In this document: in pieces, positions 48,451-59,108 of the stretch
How positions within the stretch are numbered: the stretch's first letter is position 1
Layout of the letters: each line of letters begins with the position of its first letter
Assembly: GCF_000001735.4 (NCBI RefSeq)
Contig: NC_003076.8
Coordinates: forward strand, 21,331,835-21,395,834
Source of the DNA: Arabidopsis thaliana
Lineage: Eukaryota > Streptophyta > Magnoliopsida > Brassicales > Brassicaceae
DNA: 64,000 bases
Reading direction: 5' to 3'
The notes under the pieces: generated by a model
Told to the model about the DNA's origin: nothing
Seen by the model: only the letters and a program-made list of their open reading frames with translations
The model's database searches: none
Translations under genes and position numbers: made by a program

Positions 48451-49031
48451 ATGCAGCAAAACACTAACGTTGTATTCAAACTGGAAGTCGATGAAAGAAA
48501 GAAAAAGAAAGCTATGAAAATTGTATGTGGATTTTCAGGTACTAACACATCTCAATGTTATACAAAACCCAAAGAAACCAATTATTTTGGTTATACCTGA
48601 TTTAATATTACATATAAGTAGTTTCATTTAGGCTGAACTTTTAAAGCCATTCGTACCATTTTTTCTTGTAAGGGGTTACTTCACTAAACGTGATGGAAGA
48701 AGGGAAACTTACGGTGACTGGAGAATTTGATAACTATGAAATGACGAAGAAACTGAAGAAAATATGTAAACATGTTGCCATAATCGCAGCTGAGCCCATT
48801 AGGGAACCAGAGCAAAACCGCAATCCGGTTACAAGGCGTGAACCCAATAGAGAACCAGAGCAAAACCGCTCTCGGGTTACAAGGCGTGAACCGAGCAGAG
48901 AACCCGAGCCAAACCGCGCTCCACTTGCAAGGCGTGAATCCAGGCCTAGAACTCACTCTCGTCCGTCCATACCTCACGCTCGTCCTTCGAGAGTTCGAGG
49001 CGAAAACTCGGATGGTTGTATCATCATGTAA
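48451..49031 (+). CDS. Prenylated HMA-fold protein, intron 1 missing, CaaX CIIM
   Basis: 148 residues from two exons, 48451-48538 and 48673-49031. Exon 1 reads MQQNTNVVFKLEVDERKKKK without the intron that follows ATGCAG in all neighbours; the phase-1 intron in the Gly codon is kept. HMA core: GVTSLNVMEEGKLTVTGEFD, MTKKLKKICKHVAII; no CxxC. The tail is built of three 16-residue repeats (REPEQNRNPVTRRE and variants), then Arg/Pro/His/Ser-rich sequence, ending DGCIIM, a CaaX box. It is likely prenylated and, with its strongly basic tail, could bind acidic membranes. Function unknown. Confidence 0.85.
48792..48935 (+). repeat. Coding minisatellite, three 48-bp units
   Basis: Units 48792-48839, 48840-48887 and 48888-48935 each encode about EPxREPEQNRxxVTRR. 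They are diverged at several bases, so the expansion is not very recent. Confidence 0.85.
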
Positions 49032-50695
49032 CTGAACATATCTTTGGTCCAAGTTGTTAAGTATCTCTTAAGAACAAATATTAAAAAACAGTTTAAGATA
49101 GCAATCTTTTCGAGCTTCATGCATGAGCTATCATACCCTAGTGATATATTATCGCATCTTCTACTTTCCTTATTTGTAATATTTTTGTGGTGTTTATTAA
49201 ATATTTTCGTTTCCTTTTTTAAAATTCAACTGGTGATTGGGTCATCCATTGTGTTTGTTCAATACGGTCAAATTAAAAAAAGATTTGCACCCTTTCTTTT
49301 TGGGGGTAAAATGTTAAACATATCTTAAAAGGTTGAGTTTCACAAAAAGGTTATCAAGAGTTTTGAGAAGAATAAGAGACAACAGGTACATACAATAGTA
49401 GAAGATCAGTAAAACCTAGCGGTTAATTGTTGTAAAGCTAATCTAGATATGTCAACATGTAAAGCTAAGTTATACGAGGTCATGTAGTATGGTGGTTTTC
49501 TAGTTTACCAGGCTCTCAGTGGACAAAAGTATTTGTCGATTTGATACCATCTTCCTCGTTGTGCGATAGTGTAAGTACGCTCCACAATGGAAATAGAGAA
49601 AAAGAAGGGTAATCAGCTAGAGTTAAATCCATCGGCAAAATCTAACACACATAGTTTTCACTCAATCACTCTAGATTGATTTAATAAGTCATTTATAAAA
49701 GTTCTTAATCCTCAAATTTCTATGGAAATTTTTGTTCATATGATTTAAAATTTTGTACGGAGCTCCAAAGAAATTAAGTTTACTTGGAAGCGAAACTCGA
49801 CTGGATTTGTCAGACGGAAGACTCTTACATTGGATTTAAGCTAGAGAAATTTTTATTGGATCGACTAGATAAGTTGTTCTCTCAAATTGATACTCGATAC
49901 TCAAACTTGTACACAAACTAAACTACAAATGCTACGTTGCATCTGGTATGAATTATGTCTCAAAAGAATCCGACCAGATCCTTTTCAAGGTTACACCCCG
50001 ACAACAAAACCAGCTTGGTAATTTGCCTGGAAACGAGGGAGTTGAAAACGTAATTCTTGGTTCACAATTAATCCTACATTTGGAGACTTAGTGCGATTTA
50101 GTCGCTGCAAATTTGTTGGTTTGTCCATCTTAGTTTATTCAACTTGAATCTCGCTTTCGTGGTCCAACTTTTGATTTGAATAGCATCTCCACAAACAGAA
50201 ATACACATCTTTTATTTCCAGTTTTAAAAAGAATAAATAAGCCTCAAGCAGCTATCAAAATATAATGCAATATTGTTTAAAGAGTTTCATTTTATTCCGT
50301 AGCCATTTGAACAGCATTCGACATATAAATTTTAAGTTTAGCCAACAATTACCGATTCTTGCCAAAAAAAAAAAAAAAAAAATTACCGCTTTAATGTTTA
50401 AAGGACGAAGAAAACGTGTTATTTTAACTTTAAATTATTTTTAAAAGTTTAATAATTATTGTGTATGCATGGAGAAGCAATAAGTTACACCAAGTAACAC
50501 TTGAGACATATACTTGATTTTTTTCCATTTTCAACGTTATAGGAAAATTGGTGTGAATTAGTATATCCTTGTCTTTTTCATGCCCTGCAACTTGCAGCTG
50601 CTTATATAAAGGACTAAGGAAAGGAGGGACACTTTCAAAGCTCATTAGTAATCTAAGACTTTTTCATATTTTCCAAACACTAATTGAAGAAAAAC
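49032..50695. other. Spacer with long non-family segment
   Basis: From about 49330 to 50280 the sequence is less AT-rich than the other spacers and has no match elsewhere in the window. No ORF over 60 codons and no element ends found. It may be a decayed insertion. The micro-insertion at 50346 lies to its right. Confidence 0.4.
50346..50388. repeat. A-run insertion with TTGCC head, 8-bp direct repeats
   Basis: CAATTACCG (50346-50354) and AATTACCG (50381-50388) flank ATTCTTGCC plus a long A-run. Confidence 0.75.
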
Positions 50696-51346
50696 ATGCA
50701 GGTTCGATTCTTTATATATATTTTCCTAATCTATGTTTCTTAATTGGAAGCTTGTAATAATTTTTCCGAATATTTTTTTATTGCTTATATATCAAATGTC
50801 ATAATTCTACCCTAATTAGCTCTTTACCATAATTAATATTTTCATGACAGGTAGTTGTACTGAAATTAGATGTTCATTGTGAAAAAACCAAACAAAAAGC
50901 TATGTCAACTGTATGTTGTCTCTCAGGTATAAACAACACTCATCAATTGCTAATATATATTTTTTTTACTCATAAGCCTCTAAATTCTCTTAATCAATTG
51001 ATTAAATCATAATTAAGTACATTTTGATTTTTTTTTGTATTGAAGGATTATTTTTTCTTTTGGTATTGAAGGAGTTAACTCGGTGGAGGTGAAAGATGGT
51101 AAACTAACGGTGACGGGAGAGATTGATGCCTATATGATTGTGAAGAAATTGAAGAAGATATGTCATACCGAGTTTATATCGGTTGGACCGGTTAAAGAAC
51201 CAGAGAAGAAGAAGCCTGATGATCCGAAGAAGCCTGAAACGAAGCCACCAGATGTCATTTATCATTATGTCCCTCCATGTCCACCTTATTACCATAATTT
51301 CAACGGATGTTACAATGAAGATCCCAACGCTTGCGTCACCTCTTGA
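50696..51346 (+). CDS. Prenylated HMA-fold protein (HIPP-like), CaaX CVTS
   Basis: 118 residues from exons 50696-50701 (ATGCAG), 50851-50926 and 51072-51346. HMA core: VVVLKLDVHCEKTKQKAMST, GVNSVEVKDGKLTVTGEIDA, IVKKLKKICHTEFISVGP. A single Cys remains in loop 1 (DVHCEKTKQK) but not the CxxC pair. The Lys/Pro-rich tail leads to YHYVPPCPPYYHNFNG and ends NACVTS, a CaaX box whose Ser favours farnesylation. I believe this is At5g52740, from memory. Alternative AG acceptors near 51045 would break the frame. Confidence 0.85.
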
Positions 51347-52299
51347 AAACAATATTTTGGTCGGATCAGTTTGGTTCACGATAGTCATCACTCATCAGCT
51401 TCGTCGTAGTCTTTGGTTTTGTTCTATTGTGATTGTTTTAACTCTTTCAGTCCAGTCCATTATACACACTCAACATGACTAGACCAAGGTTGCCACTCCC
51501 AGGCCCATTTCTTGTTTTAATTCCTTTTTTGTTTTCTTGTTAATAACATGCATTTAAATTTAGATGACGACGCATTAATTGACCATATTTAACACAAATC
51601 ACTAGGTTATATACGTCTAATTCAAATGATTTTGTTTCATAAAAAATAAAATTAGATATCTAGTGATCTTATAGTAATATATAACAGTAATCTAAGTAGA
51701 CTGCTCCACAATTATATTTTACTTTATTTAAAAAGAAGAAACTACGTAAGAGGTAAATAAAGTACATCTTTAAAAACAAAATTTATGAATGAAACATTGT
51801 GACTTTAATCTCGGTTTGATTTCGATTTCAGCTTTGGTTTTGATATGATTCAACTTTTACCTAGAGAACTTGCTTGAGAAGTTCTTATGACCGAAGAAGT
51901 CAATAAGGTCCAACCACAAATCAACGTTGTCCGGGTCGTACACGCGGAATTCTGAAAACTACACTTCCTTTTGTGTTCGTTAGACTCAAATTAATTTTCA
52001 ACCAAATCATAAAAATAAATATAAAATTGGTAGAGAATGAGTCATTCTGAATGACTACTTTAACCTCTTTGTGGTCGTTATTGCAATACTATTTTTATTT
52101 AAAAAATACAAAAACTTTCCCTTGTGGCCTTGTGGGTCATATATAATAATACTTGCAAATTCCTTGGCAATTTCTATTTAAACCGATTTCAGTAGACTTG
52201 CTATTGTCATCATTTCATATCTTAGATCATCTCTCTTCTCTCTCTTTCTCTTAAGAATATTGGAAATTTCTGAAGCTTTTCTATAGTTGATCTCGAGCC
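51347..52299. repeat. Spacer; first copy of the right-hand tandem unit begins about 51790
   Basis: From about 51790 the spacer is paralogous to about 54650 and 57170: shared blocks TCTCGGTTTGATTTCGATTT, ATGATTCAACTTTT, GGGTCGTACACGCGG and CGCAATTTCTAT-like sequence. It is the promoter side of the next gene. No gene seen. Confidence 0.7.
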
Positions 52300-52961
52300 A
52301 TGCCTCCAATGGTACGCCTTCTTTTTCCTATGATATCTCTTAAAATAATTATGCGTTGAATAATCGTTTGTATATAAATACTATTTGACTATATATAGTT
52401 ATGTTAATCAGGTTGAAAATATGTAATTAACCATACTGATCTCTGTTTTGAAATAACAGAAAGCTGTGTTGCAATTGAGCATTCACGAGGAAAGAATCAG
52501 GAAGAAAGCGTTTGTCACCGTTTCTCGATGTCCAGGTAACTTTATTAGTTACATTTTTCGAAATTTATAACATGATATATTGTTTGGAAAATGAACTTAT
52601 ATTCATGTTTTTTTCTTTTGTCTAAATAGGTGTTACTTCGATAACAATGGATGACAAAACCGGGAAAATGACAGTAGTTGGTGAAGTTGATGTACCGGTT
52701 ATCGTGATGAAGCTAAGGAAGCTATGTAACACAGAGCTTGTTTCGGTTGAAGTTGTTAAACCACCTGAGAAAAAGCCTGAACCAGAGAAACCGGCTCCAC
52801 CTAAACCAGCTCCAGCTCCAGCTAAACCGGCTGAAATTGTTGCCTGGCCGGTTCAGATGAACAACCCTTACCAATACAATCCTGCCTATGCAAATTCTTA
52901 CTATCAACCATATGGGAACTCTAGATTTGTAACGGACGAATCAAATTGTGTGATTATGTGA
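52300..52961 (+). CDS. Prenylated HMA-fold protein (HIPP-like), CaaX CVIM
   Basis: 139 residues from exons 52300-52311 (MPPM), 52460-52535 and 52630-52961. HMA core: KAVLQLSIHEERIRKKAFVT, GVTSITMDDKTGKMTVVGEV, VIVMKLRKLCNTELVSVEVV. Loop 1 is SIHEERIRKK, no CxxC. The tail is a Lys/Pro/Ala repeat region (KPEPEKPAPPKPAPAPAKPA), then a Tyr/Asn/Gln-rich stretch (NPYQYNPAYANSYYQPYGN) and ends SNCVIM, a CaaX box (Met favours farnesylation). It is the first of three tandem copies with those at 55085 and 57778. Probably At5g52750, from memory. Confidence 0.88.
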
Positions 52962-55084
52962 TAACTTATTTCAAATAATGTGTTAAGTTAGTTTTGATGG
53001 AAGAGTGTAATTTTTTAGCTACTGTAATATACATTTCTCATATGAGCTTATTCAGAAAAATTTATGTTACTGTATGATAAATTTGATCTTTATACGTTTT
53101 GTTAACTTTAACTTTTAATCATTTAGTAATAGTTGATCTTTTTCCTATACAGAATATTATTCTCTATACTTTGTCTTTTGCTTATATACTAATCAAATGG
53201 ATACAAAAATATCACACACACACACACATAGTTAAGTCGCTCTCAACTTATTTATGAATATCAAGTACCAAGATCGTTCACGTAATACATTCAATTGTCC
53301 AAAACTAAAATAATTTTGAAACAATTAGAGAATGAGATATTAGTAAAGATGTGATGTAGAGAGTCAAGATCTGAAAGTCTCCTTTAGCAAAACAAATACT
53401 AATCAATAAAATTCCTACTTGGAGGGATCCACATGTAAACTGAGGCTTTCGAGGACATTTCCTTTCTTGACTATGAAATAGCAGTATTATCCGAGTCTTC
53501 TTACCATTTTTCAAATATAAATCGCACATTTACAGATTAAAAAAAAAAAAATTGGATTCATGCATTGAGTTGATTTTGAAATCTAACAAAACTCTTGTGT
53601 TACTTTTAAGTCATGACTTCTAAAATTTTAGTTTAAATCATGTGTTATTAAAGTAATCGTTTAAAATACAAATTAAAATTTGTGTTAATCTATTAGTATT
53701 TTAAAATTACAAATTAAGAATTATGTTTTTTTTGTCTGCGAATTTTGTTTTCGTTGCGCAACCAAAGAATTGTGGGTAAGAAATGTGTAATACAAGTATG
53801 ATGCATATAGAATGGCTCGCCATGAAAAAAAGCTGCATAAATGAATTGCTAGGATCATGAATGTTAAGTTGATCAATTATACTGGATATAAAAGTTAAAG
53901 TATCTTCAAATGATACTGTATCAGACAAACCAAAGAAACGTGTGAGTATATTAGAAAATGAAGGTATTTAGTACATTTTTATATATTTAATGAGATTAAC
54001 ACTTCTAATTATAGTATAATTTATACACTAACGCGTTAATCAAAAATAGACAATTTGACGTAGTAGGAGAGTCAGCTTTTAATCTAAAATTCGAAAAAAT
54101 GAATATACTAAATAGCTCATCTCTGCCAATAATGCTTCTCTTGTTTATTATACTCTTTACTCACAGATAAATATAGCGAAATGGAGAGACTAGCTAGAAA
54201 TTACAATAAAGGATCACATACATTGTTACCTAATTATTATTTTCTTAAAATTTGAACAAATACGTGTGTCAGCATTATGCTAATCTTCTTTGTATCGTTT
54301 CAAAAAATTTCAAATATTCCCGGTAACAAAAATTTGACCTTAAGAAACAAACATGTACACAAATATTCGTTGCCATCACAAACACAAAACCCATAGATCA
54401 CAAACACGTTACAACTTGTTACCTTTTTGTTGTTGTTGTTCTTAATGATTTTGCTACTTGTTACTTTCCTCTTGACTTCTTTGATGATCTCGGGCTTTCA
54501 ACTGTTTTTTGGGCAGCTTCGAATTATTTTCGTGTGGCTCTGAGTAGGCATTATATTGTTACGATACCTAGAGACAACAACGATAACATTGAAACAAACT
54601 TATCTTTCCTCTCTCACTATTCACAACAACTTTAAAATAAAATAAAAGAACAATTGTGACAATCTCGGTTTTATTTCGAGTTTATCTATTAGTTCTGAAA
54701 TGATTCAACTTTTCCAAGAACACACTGTATAGAACTTTCCTGAGAATTTCTTACGTGCCCAAAGTGCCAATAGGGTCAACATATGGACAGGGTCGTACAC
54801 GCGGCATTCTGAGTGATCCGTAATGCTTTCGTAGTTTCGTTACAACCAAAAATAGTAAAATACTAAAAAAAAATTAATTTTTTTTGACTACTTTACTCTT
54901 TAGTCTTTACAACAACTTTTTGGGGTCATCATACTCGCAAATTCCTACGCAATTTCTATATAAACAGATATCATAAGACTTGCAATATGTCATCAAGAAG
55001 CTTCGATATCTCAATCTATCTCTACTCATTCTCTCTTAAAAAAAAAAAAAAAAATCAAAAATTTCTGGAGTAGTTTCTCGAGCC
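52962..55084. repeat. Spacer holding the end of unit 1 and start of unit 2
   Basis: About 53230-53470 matches about 56100-56340 (AGTCGCTCTC..., AGATCGTTCACGTAA, GGAGG.TCCACATGT). About 54650-55084 matches 51790-52299. The part between them (53560-54640) has no gene I can support. Confidence 0.65.
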
Positions 55085-55706
55085 ATGACCGCAAAGGTAC
55101 AATACATTTTATCTTCCTTAGAGTATGCGTTAATTAATCGTTATATACACATATACTATTCCACAAGTTCTAACTATATATATAACTATCACTTTTTTTA
55201 CATTGAAACTATGCAATAAGCCAAACTGATTTCTGATTTGTAATGACAGAACGCTGTGTTGCAATTGAGTATTCACGAGGAGAGAACCAGGAAGAAAGCG
55301 CTTGTCACCGTTTCTCGATTTTCAGGTATCTTTTATAAAATTTACATTAGAAATGTATAATATGATACTATTGGGAAAATAAACTTGTATTAATAATTTG
55401 ATTTTCTTAATAGGAGTTACTTCGATAACAATGGACAAAAGTGGGAAAATGACAATAGTTGGAGAAGTTGATGTACCAGCTGTCGTGATGAAGCTAAGGA
55501 AGCTATGTAACACAGAGATCGTTTCAGTCGATGATGTTAAACCACCTGTTAAAAAGCCTGAACCTGAGAAACCAGCTGAATCTATTGCATATCCTGTTCC
55601 GATGAACTACGCGTACCAATTCAATCCTGCCTATGCAAATTCTTACTATCATCAACCATACGGAAATTGTAGAGTGGTAGACGAACCAAATTGTGTGATT
55701 ATGTGA
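55085..55706 (+). CDS. Prenylated HMA-fold protein (HIPP-like), CaaX CVIM
   Basis: 126 residues from exons 55085-55096 (MTAK), 55250-55325 and 55414-55706. It is highly similar to its neighbour at 52300: NAVLQLSIHEERTRKKALVT, GVTSITMDKSGKMTIVGEVD, VVMKLRKLCNTEIVSVDDV. The Pro/Ala repeat part of the tail is shorter (KKPEPEKPAES), the Tyr-rich end is kept (FNPAYANSYYHQPYGN) and the protein ends PNCVIM. No CxxC. Probably At5g52760, from memory. Confidence 0.88.
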
Positions 55707-57777
55707 TTGTTCTAGTGTTATTTCAATTAATGTTCAGTTATTTAACACTTATAGTTTTGATAGAAATATGTAATTTTTTCTTAGATACTGTTGTAATATG
55801 TAATTTTTTGTCATCGTTGTAATATACATTTCTCTTGCCAAATAAATCAATTTTGTATGACAAAATTAATCTTAATACGCTTTATTAACTTTTACTCTTA
55901 ATCATTTAGTAGTAATAATTAGTTTTGTTTTCACAAATAGTTTCATTTGCTTCTTGTTGTCTCCTATGCTGAATATATTCTACATTTTGTCTCAAGCTAG
56001 TAGTATACTAATCGATATGTTGCGAGGGATTGGTAATTGGTTGAATGGAATCATAATTAATATTGGATACCAATTAGATAGTATATCTACACACATAGTT
56101 ACGTCGCTCTCTACTTCTTCTTGACTCATGAACTTCAAGAATCCAGATCGTTCACGTAACACATTCGATTGTTCTAAATAAATAGAAATTTGAACTATTA
56201 GCGAGTGTCATAATAATGGAGAGAGTCAAGATCCGAAAAGTCTTGTACAACAAAACGAAACAATAATAAAAGACCAAGTCTAGGGTGACGTGGAGGGTCC
56301 ACATGTGGAATGGTGCTTACGAGGATATTTCGTTTCTTGACCCTGATATGAAAAATTATTCTAAGTCTTTTTTTTTTTGCCTTTTTACGACGATTTGTGA
56401 CATCCATGTAGACGTGCGATCGGCCATAGATTAGGTTAAATTATTCAAGTCTTCTTTCCAAAATAACTTTAATATGAATCGCCAAAATCTTAAAACTTTA
56501 GATTTATGAATGTGCTGGTTGCGAAATACAAATCTTGTGTTACTTAATTAATGTTATGTAGACAAGAAATTTAGATGAAAAATCATAATTTGGTAGTAGT
56601 TTTGAAATATAAACTAAAAACATTAACAAAAGATAGAATGTTTTACTTTTAGGTGGTCTGTTTGTTGGATTGTGAACCTTTTTAAACGTCTTTTTTTTTT
56701 TTTTGCTACACTAGTACTTTAATATTTGTCAAAATCTTGTGTTATATTATTCGAGTAACTAAGTTCTAAATCCTGGCTCACAAAATGAAAATTATTAAAA
56801 GAGCTCACTGGTATGTGTGTTTCAAAATAGTGTTTATAATGTCCACTTGGATTTTTTGGAATAACATTATATGTTAAAATCCAATGGCTTAAAAAATATC
56901 AAATCCTTTACTGGACTTGTCTCTTAGTTATATGAATTTGCAATCAAACATAATCTTGTGTTATTCAACTATTATTTTACAATCTTTGTCAAAATATTAT
57001 GTTAATTCAAAGATTTATGATATGTGAATCTTAGCTAAAGTTGTATTGGGAAAATAGCTACGTTTCAAGGACATGTTTCCGATAAGCCCTCTAGAGCCCA
57101 AAATCGCTATATACTTGACCGTGAGGGTTTCATGTCCGCACATCTCCCTCCTTTATAAGATACAAAAGAACCGTTATGACTTCTATCTCGGTTTGATTTT
57201 GATTTCAGCTTTTGTTGCTATGTGATACAACTTTTCCAACACTCTACCAATAAATGGTCCCTGCAGTACACGAAGGATTCTAAATACTGCACTTCCTTTT
57301 GATTTCGGTACACCGAAATTATATTTTCAACCAACTCGTGAAAAATACTCAAAACAAATTGATAAAGATTTACTAGTCTAGTCATTTTTGTAGTCATTCG
57401 AAATGCTATTGATATGTAAAAATTCACAATGCACAATGCTTGTGGGTTATATATTTAATAAATAAGTGCAAATTCCTACGTAAATTTATATTTAAACAGA
57501 TATCGTTGGACGCAATTGTCATCAAGAAGTGTTAGAAGATCTCGGAGATTACGAGATGGAACTGGTCATATTTCCATATTGTTATATAGACAAGTTAACA
57601 TTTGTGTAATATAGCCTTATTGTTAATTAGGTAGATTTAACATATATATGTCAAAAACATGCTAATCAAGTTATAACTTTGTATAAATAAGTCTATTAGG
57701 GCTAATAACTTCTTCGCTATCTCAATATAGTCCTCTCTTTGGAAATTTCTTAAGCTTTTCCATAGTTTTCTAGAGCG
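55707..57777. repeat. Spacer holding the end of unit 2 and start of unit 3
   Basis: 56100-56400 pairs with 53230-53560. 57170-57777 pairs with 51790-52299 and 54650-55084, with extra sequence near 57540-57690 not seen in the others. No gene seen. Confidence 0.6.
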
Positions 57778-58392
57778 ATGGCCGCGAAGGTACACCCCTT
57801 TATCTCGTTTTATCTATCTTTAAATAATTATGCGTTGATTAATCATTCTATATTTATATATGTACTATTTAACTATTGTTAATATAGTAAGTCGATTATA
57901 TGCAAATAGGCATACTAATCTCTGGTTTGAAATGTCAGAAAGCTGTGTTGCAATTGGGTATCCCCGAGGAGAAAATCAGAATGAAAGTTTTGTGACCGTT
58001 GCAGGATTTACAGGTATCTTTGTAAGTTACTTTTCTAAATTTGTAGTATTGATATTGTGGGGGAAAAAAAGTTTATTCATGAACTTTAATTTTTAGTATA
58101 GGTGTTACTTCGATAACAATAGATGACAAAACCGGGAAACTGACGGTAGTGGGAGACATTGATGTACCAATTATCGTGATGAAGCTAAGGAAGCTATGTA
58201 AGACAGAGATTATTTCGGTAGATGCTGTTAAACCACCTGAGAAAAAGCCTGAACCGGAGAAACCGGCTCCACCTAAACCGAGTGAAAAGATTGCATCTCC
58301 GGTTCCGATGAACTTAGCAGAACGAGTACAATCCTGCCTATGCCTATTCTTCTGATTCTTACCATCAACCAAATACTTGTGTGATTATGTGA
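57778..58392 (+). pseudogene. Decaying third copy of the CVIM HMA gene
   Basis: Exons by homology: 57778-57789 (MAAK), 57939-58013 and 58102-58392. Exon 2 is 75 nt in place of 76, and the reading frame meets a TGA after IRMKVL. In exon 3 the HMA core is intact (GVTSITIDDKTGKLTVVGDI, IVMKLRKLCKTEIISVDAV), but a second frame change after SPVPMN moves NPAYAYSSDSYHQPNTCVIM into another frame. So both the N-terminus and the CaaX are lost from the core frame. A shorter protein from an internal start is possible but would lack the first strand and helix. Confidence 0.8.
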
Positions 58393-59108
58393 TTTTTCTA
58401 GAGTTATTTCACTAATCTTAATATATGAACACATAAATTAGTTAATTTTGATGGAAGAGTACTGTAATTTCTGTATGATAAAAATGATGTTAAGTTGTGT
58501 TAAGCCGATACTATCATGCCTATGCAAATTTTTTTTTTTTTTTTTTGCCTATGCAAATTTTGACATTCCTCAGAAGATGTTAGTTGGAAAGTAAATAGAA
58601 AAATATCAATATCTGCATTACAAAGTTGATCTTAAATTGTTAACTTTCACTTTCAATCGTCTAGTAAAATTAGGTCCTTTTTCCCTCACGTACATAGACT
58701 TTTCTCCTATGCTGAATATATTCAATAATTTGTAAAACCGATCTCCTTATACTACCACTAGGCCACCATCCCTTTGGTAGATATCTAATAATTTGTTAGA
58801 GTTAGTTCTAAACTTGTAGGCAATGTTACGAGGAATTGGTTGATTCGGTTCACAATTTGGATACAAATTCGATAAAAATATATATTCTCACACATACACA
58901 GAATCATTTGCCACTAATTTTTGTGGACTGGCGAACATTAAAGCCACTTAAATTTTTTATATTAGCAGCATTGTCGTCTTGATGGTTTATTGTAGGAGTT
59001 CAAAATTTTGTAAGTATAAACTCTAAAGTGAATGTGGTAGCCAGCTTAAAAGTTTTTATGAGACTTTCCCAAAGAAAAATCAAGATTATTATCATTAATA
59101 CATTACCA
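58393..59108. other. Spacer after the HMA array
   Basis: AT-rich; the end of the third tandem unit fades near 58900. A T-run micro-insertion lies at 58517-58560. No gene seen. Confidence 0.45.
58517..58560. repeat. T-run flanked by 15-bp direct repeats
   Basis: TGCCTATGCAAATTT at 58517-58531 and 58546-58560 with only T between them. The string TGCCTATGCAAATT also occurs in the tails of the neighbouring HMA genes (52888, 55629). Confidence 0.75.

Noticed and set aside
49044-49328. 94-codon hydrophobic plus ORF after the CIIM gene
   Set aside because: T-rich 3' flank makes chance hydrophobic frames; no family signal and no homologue in sister spacers.
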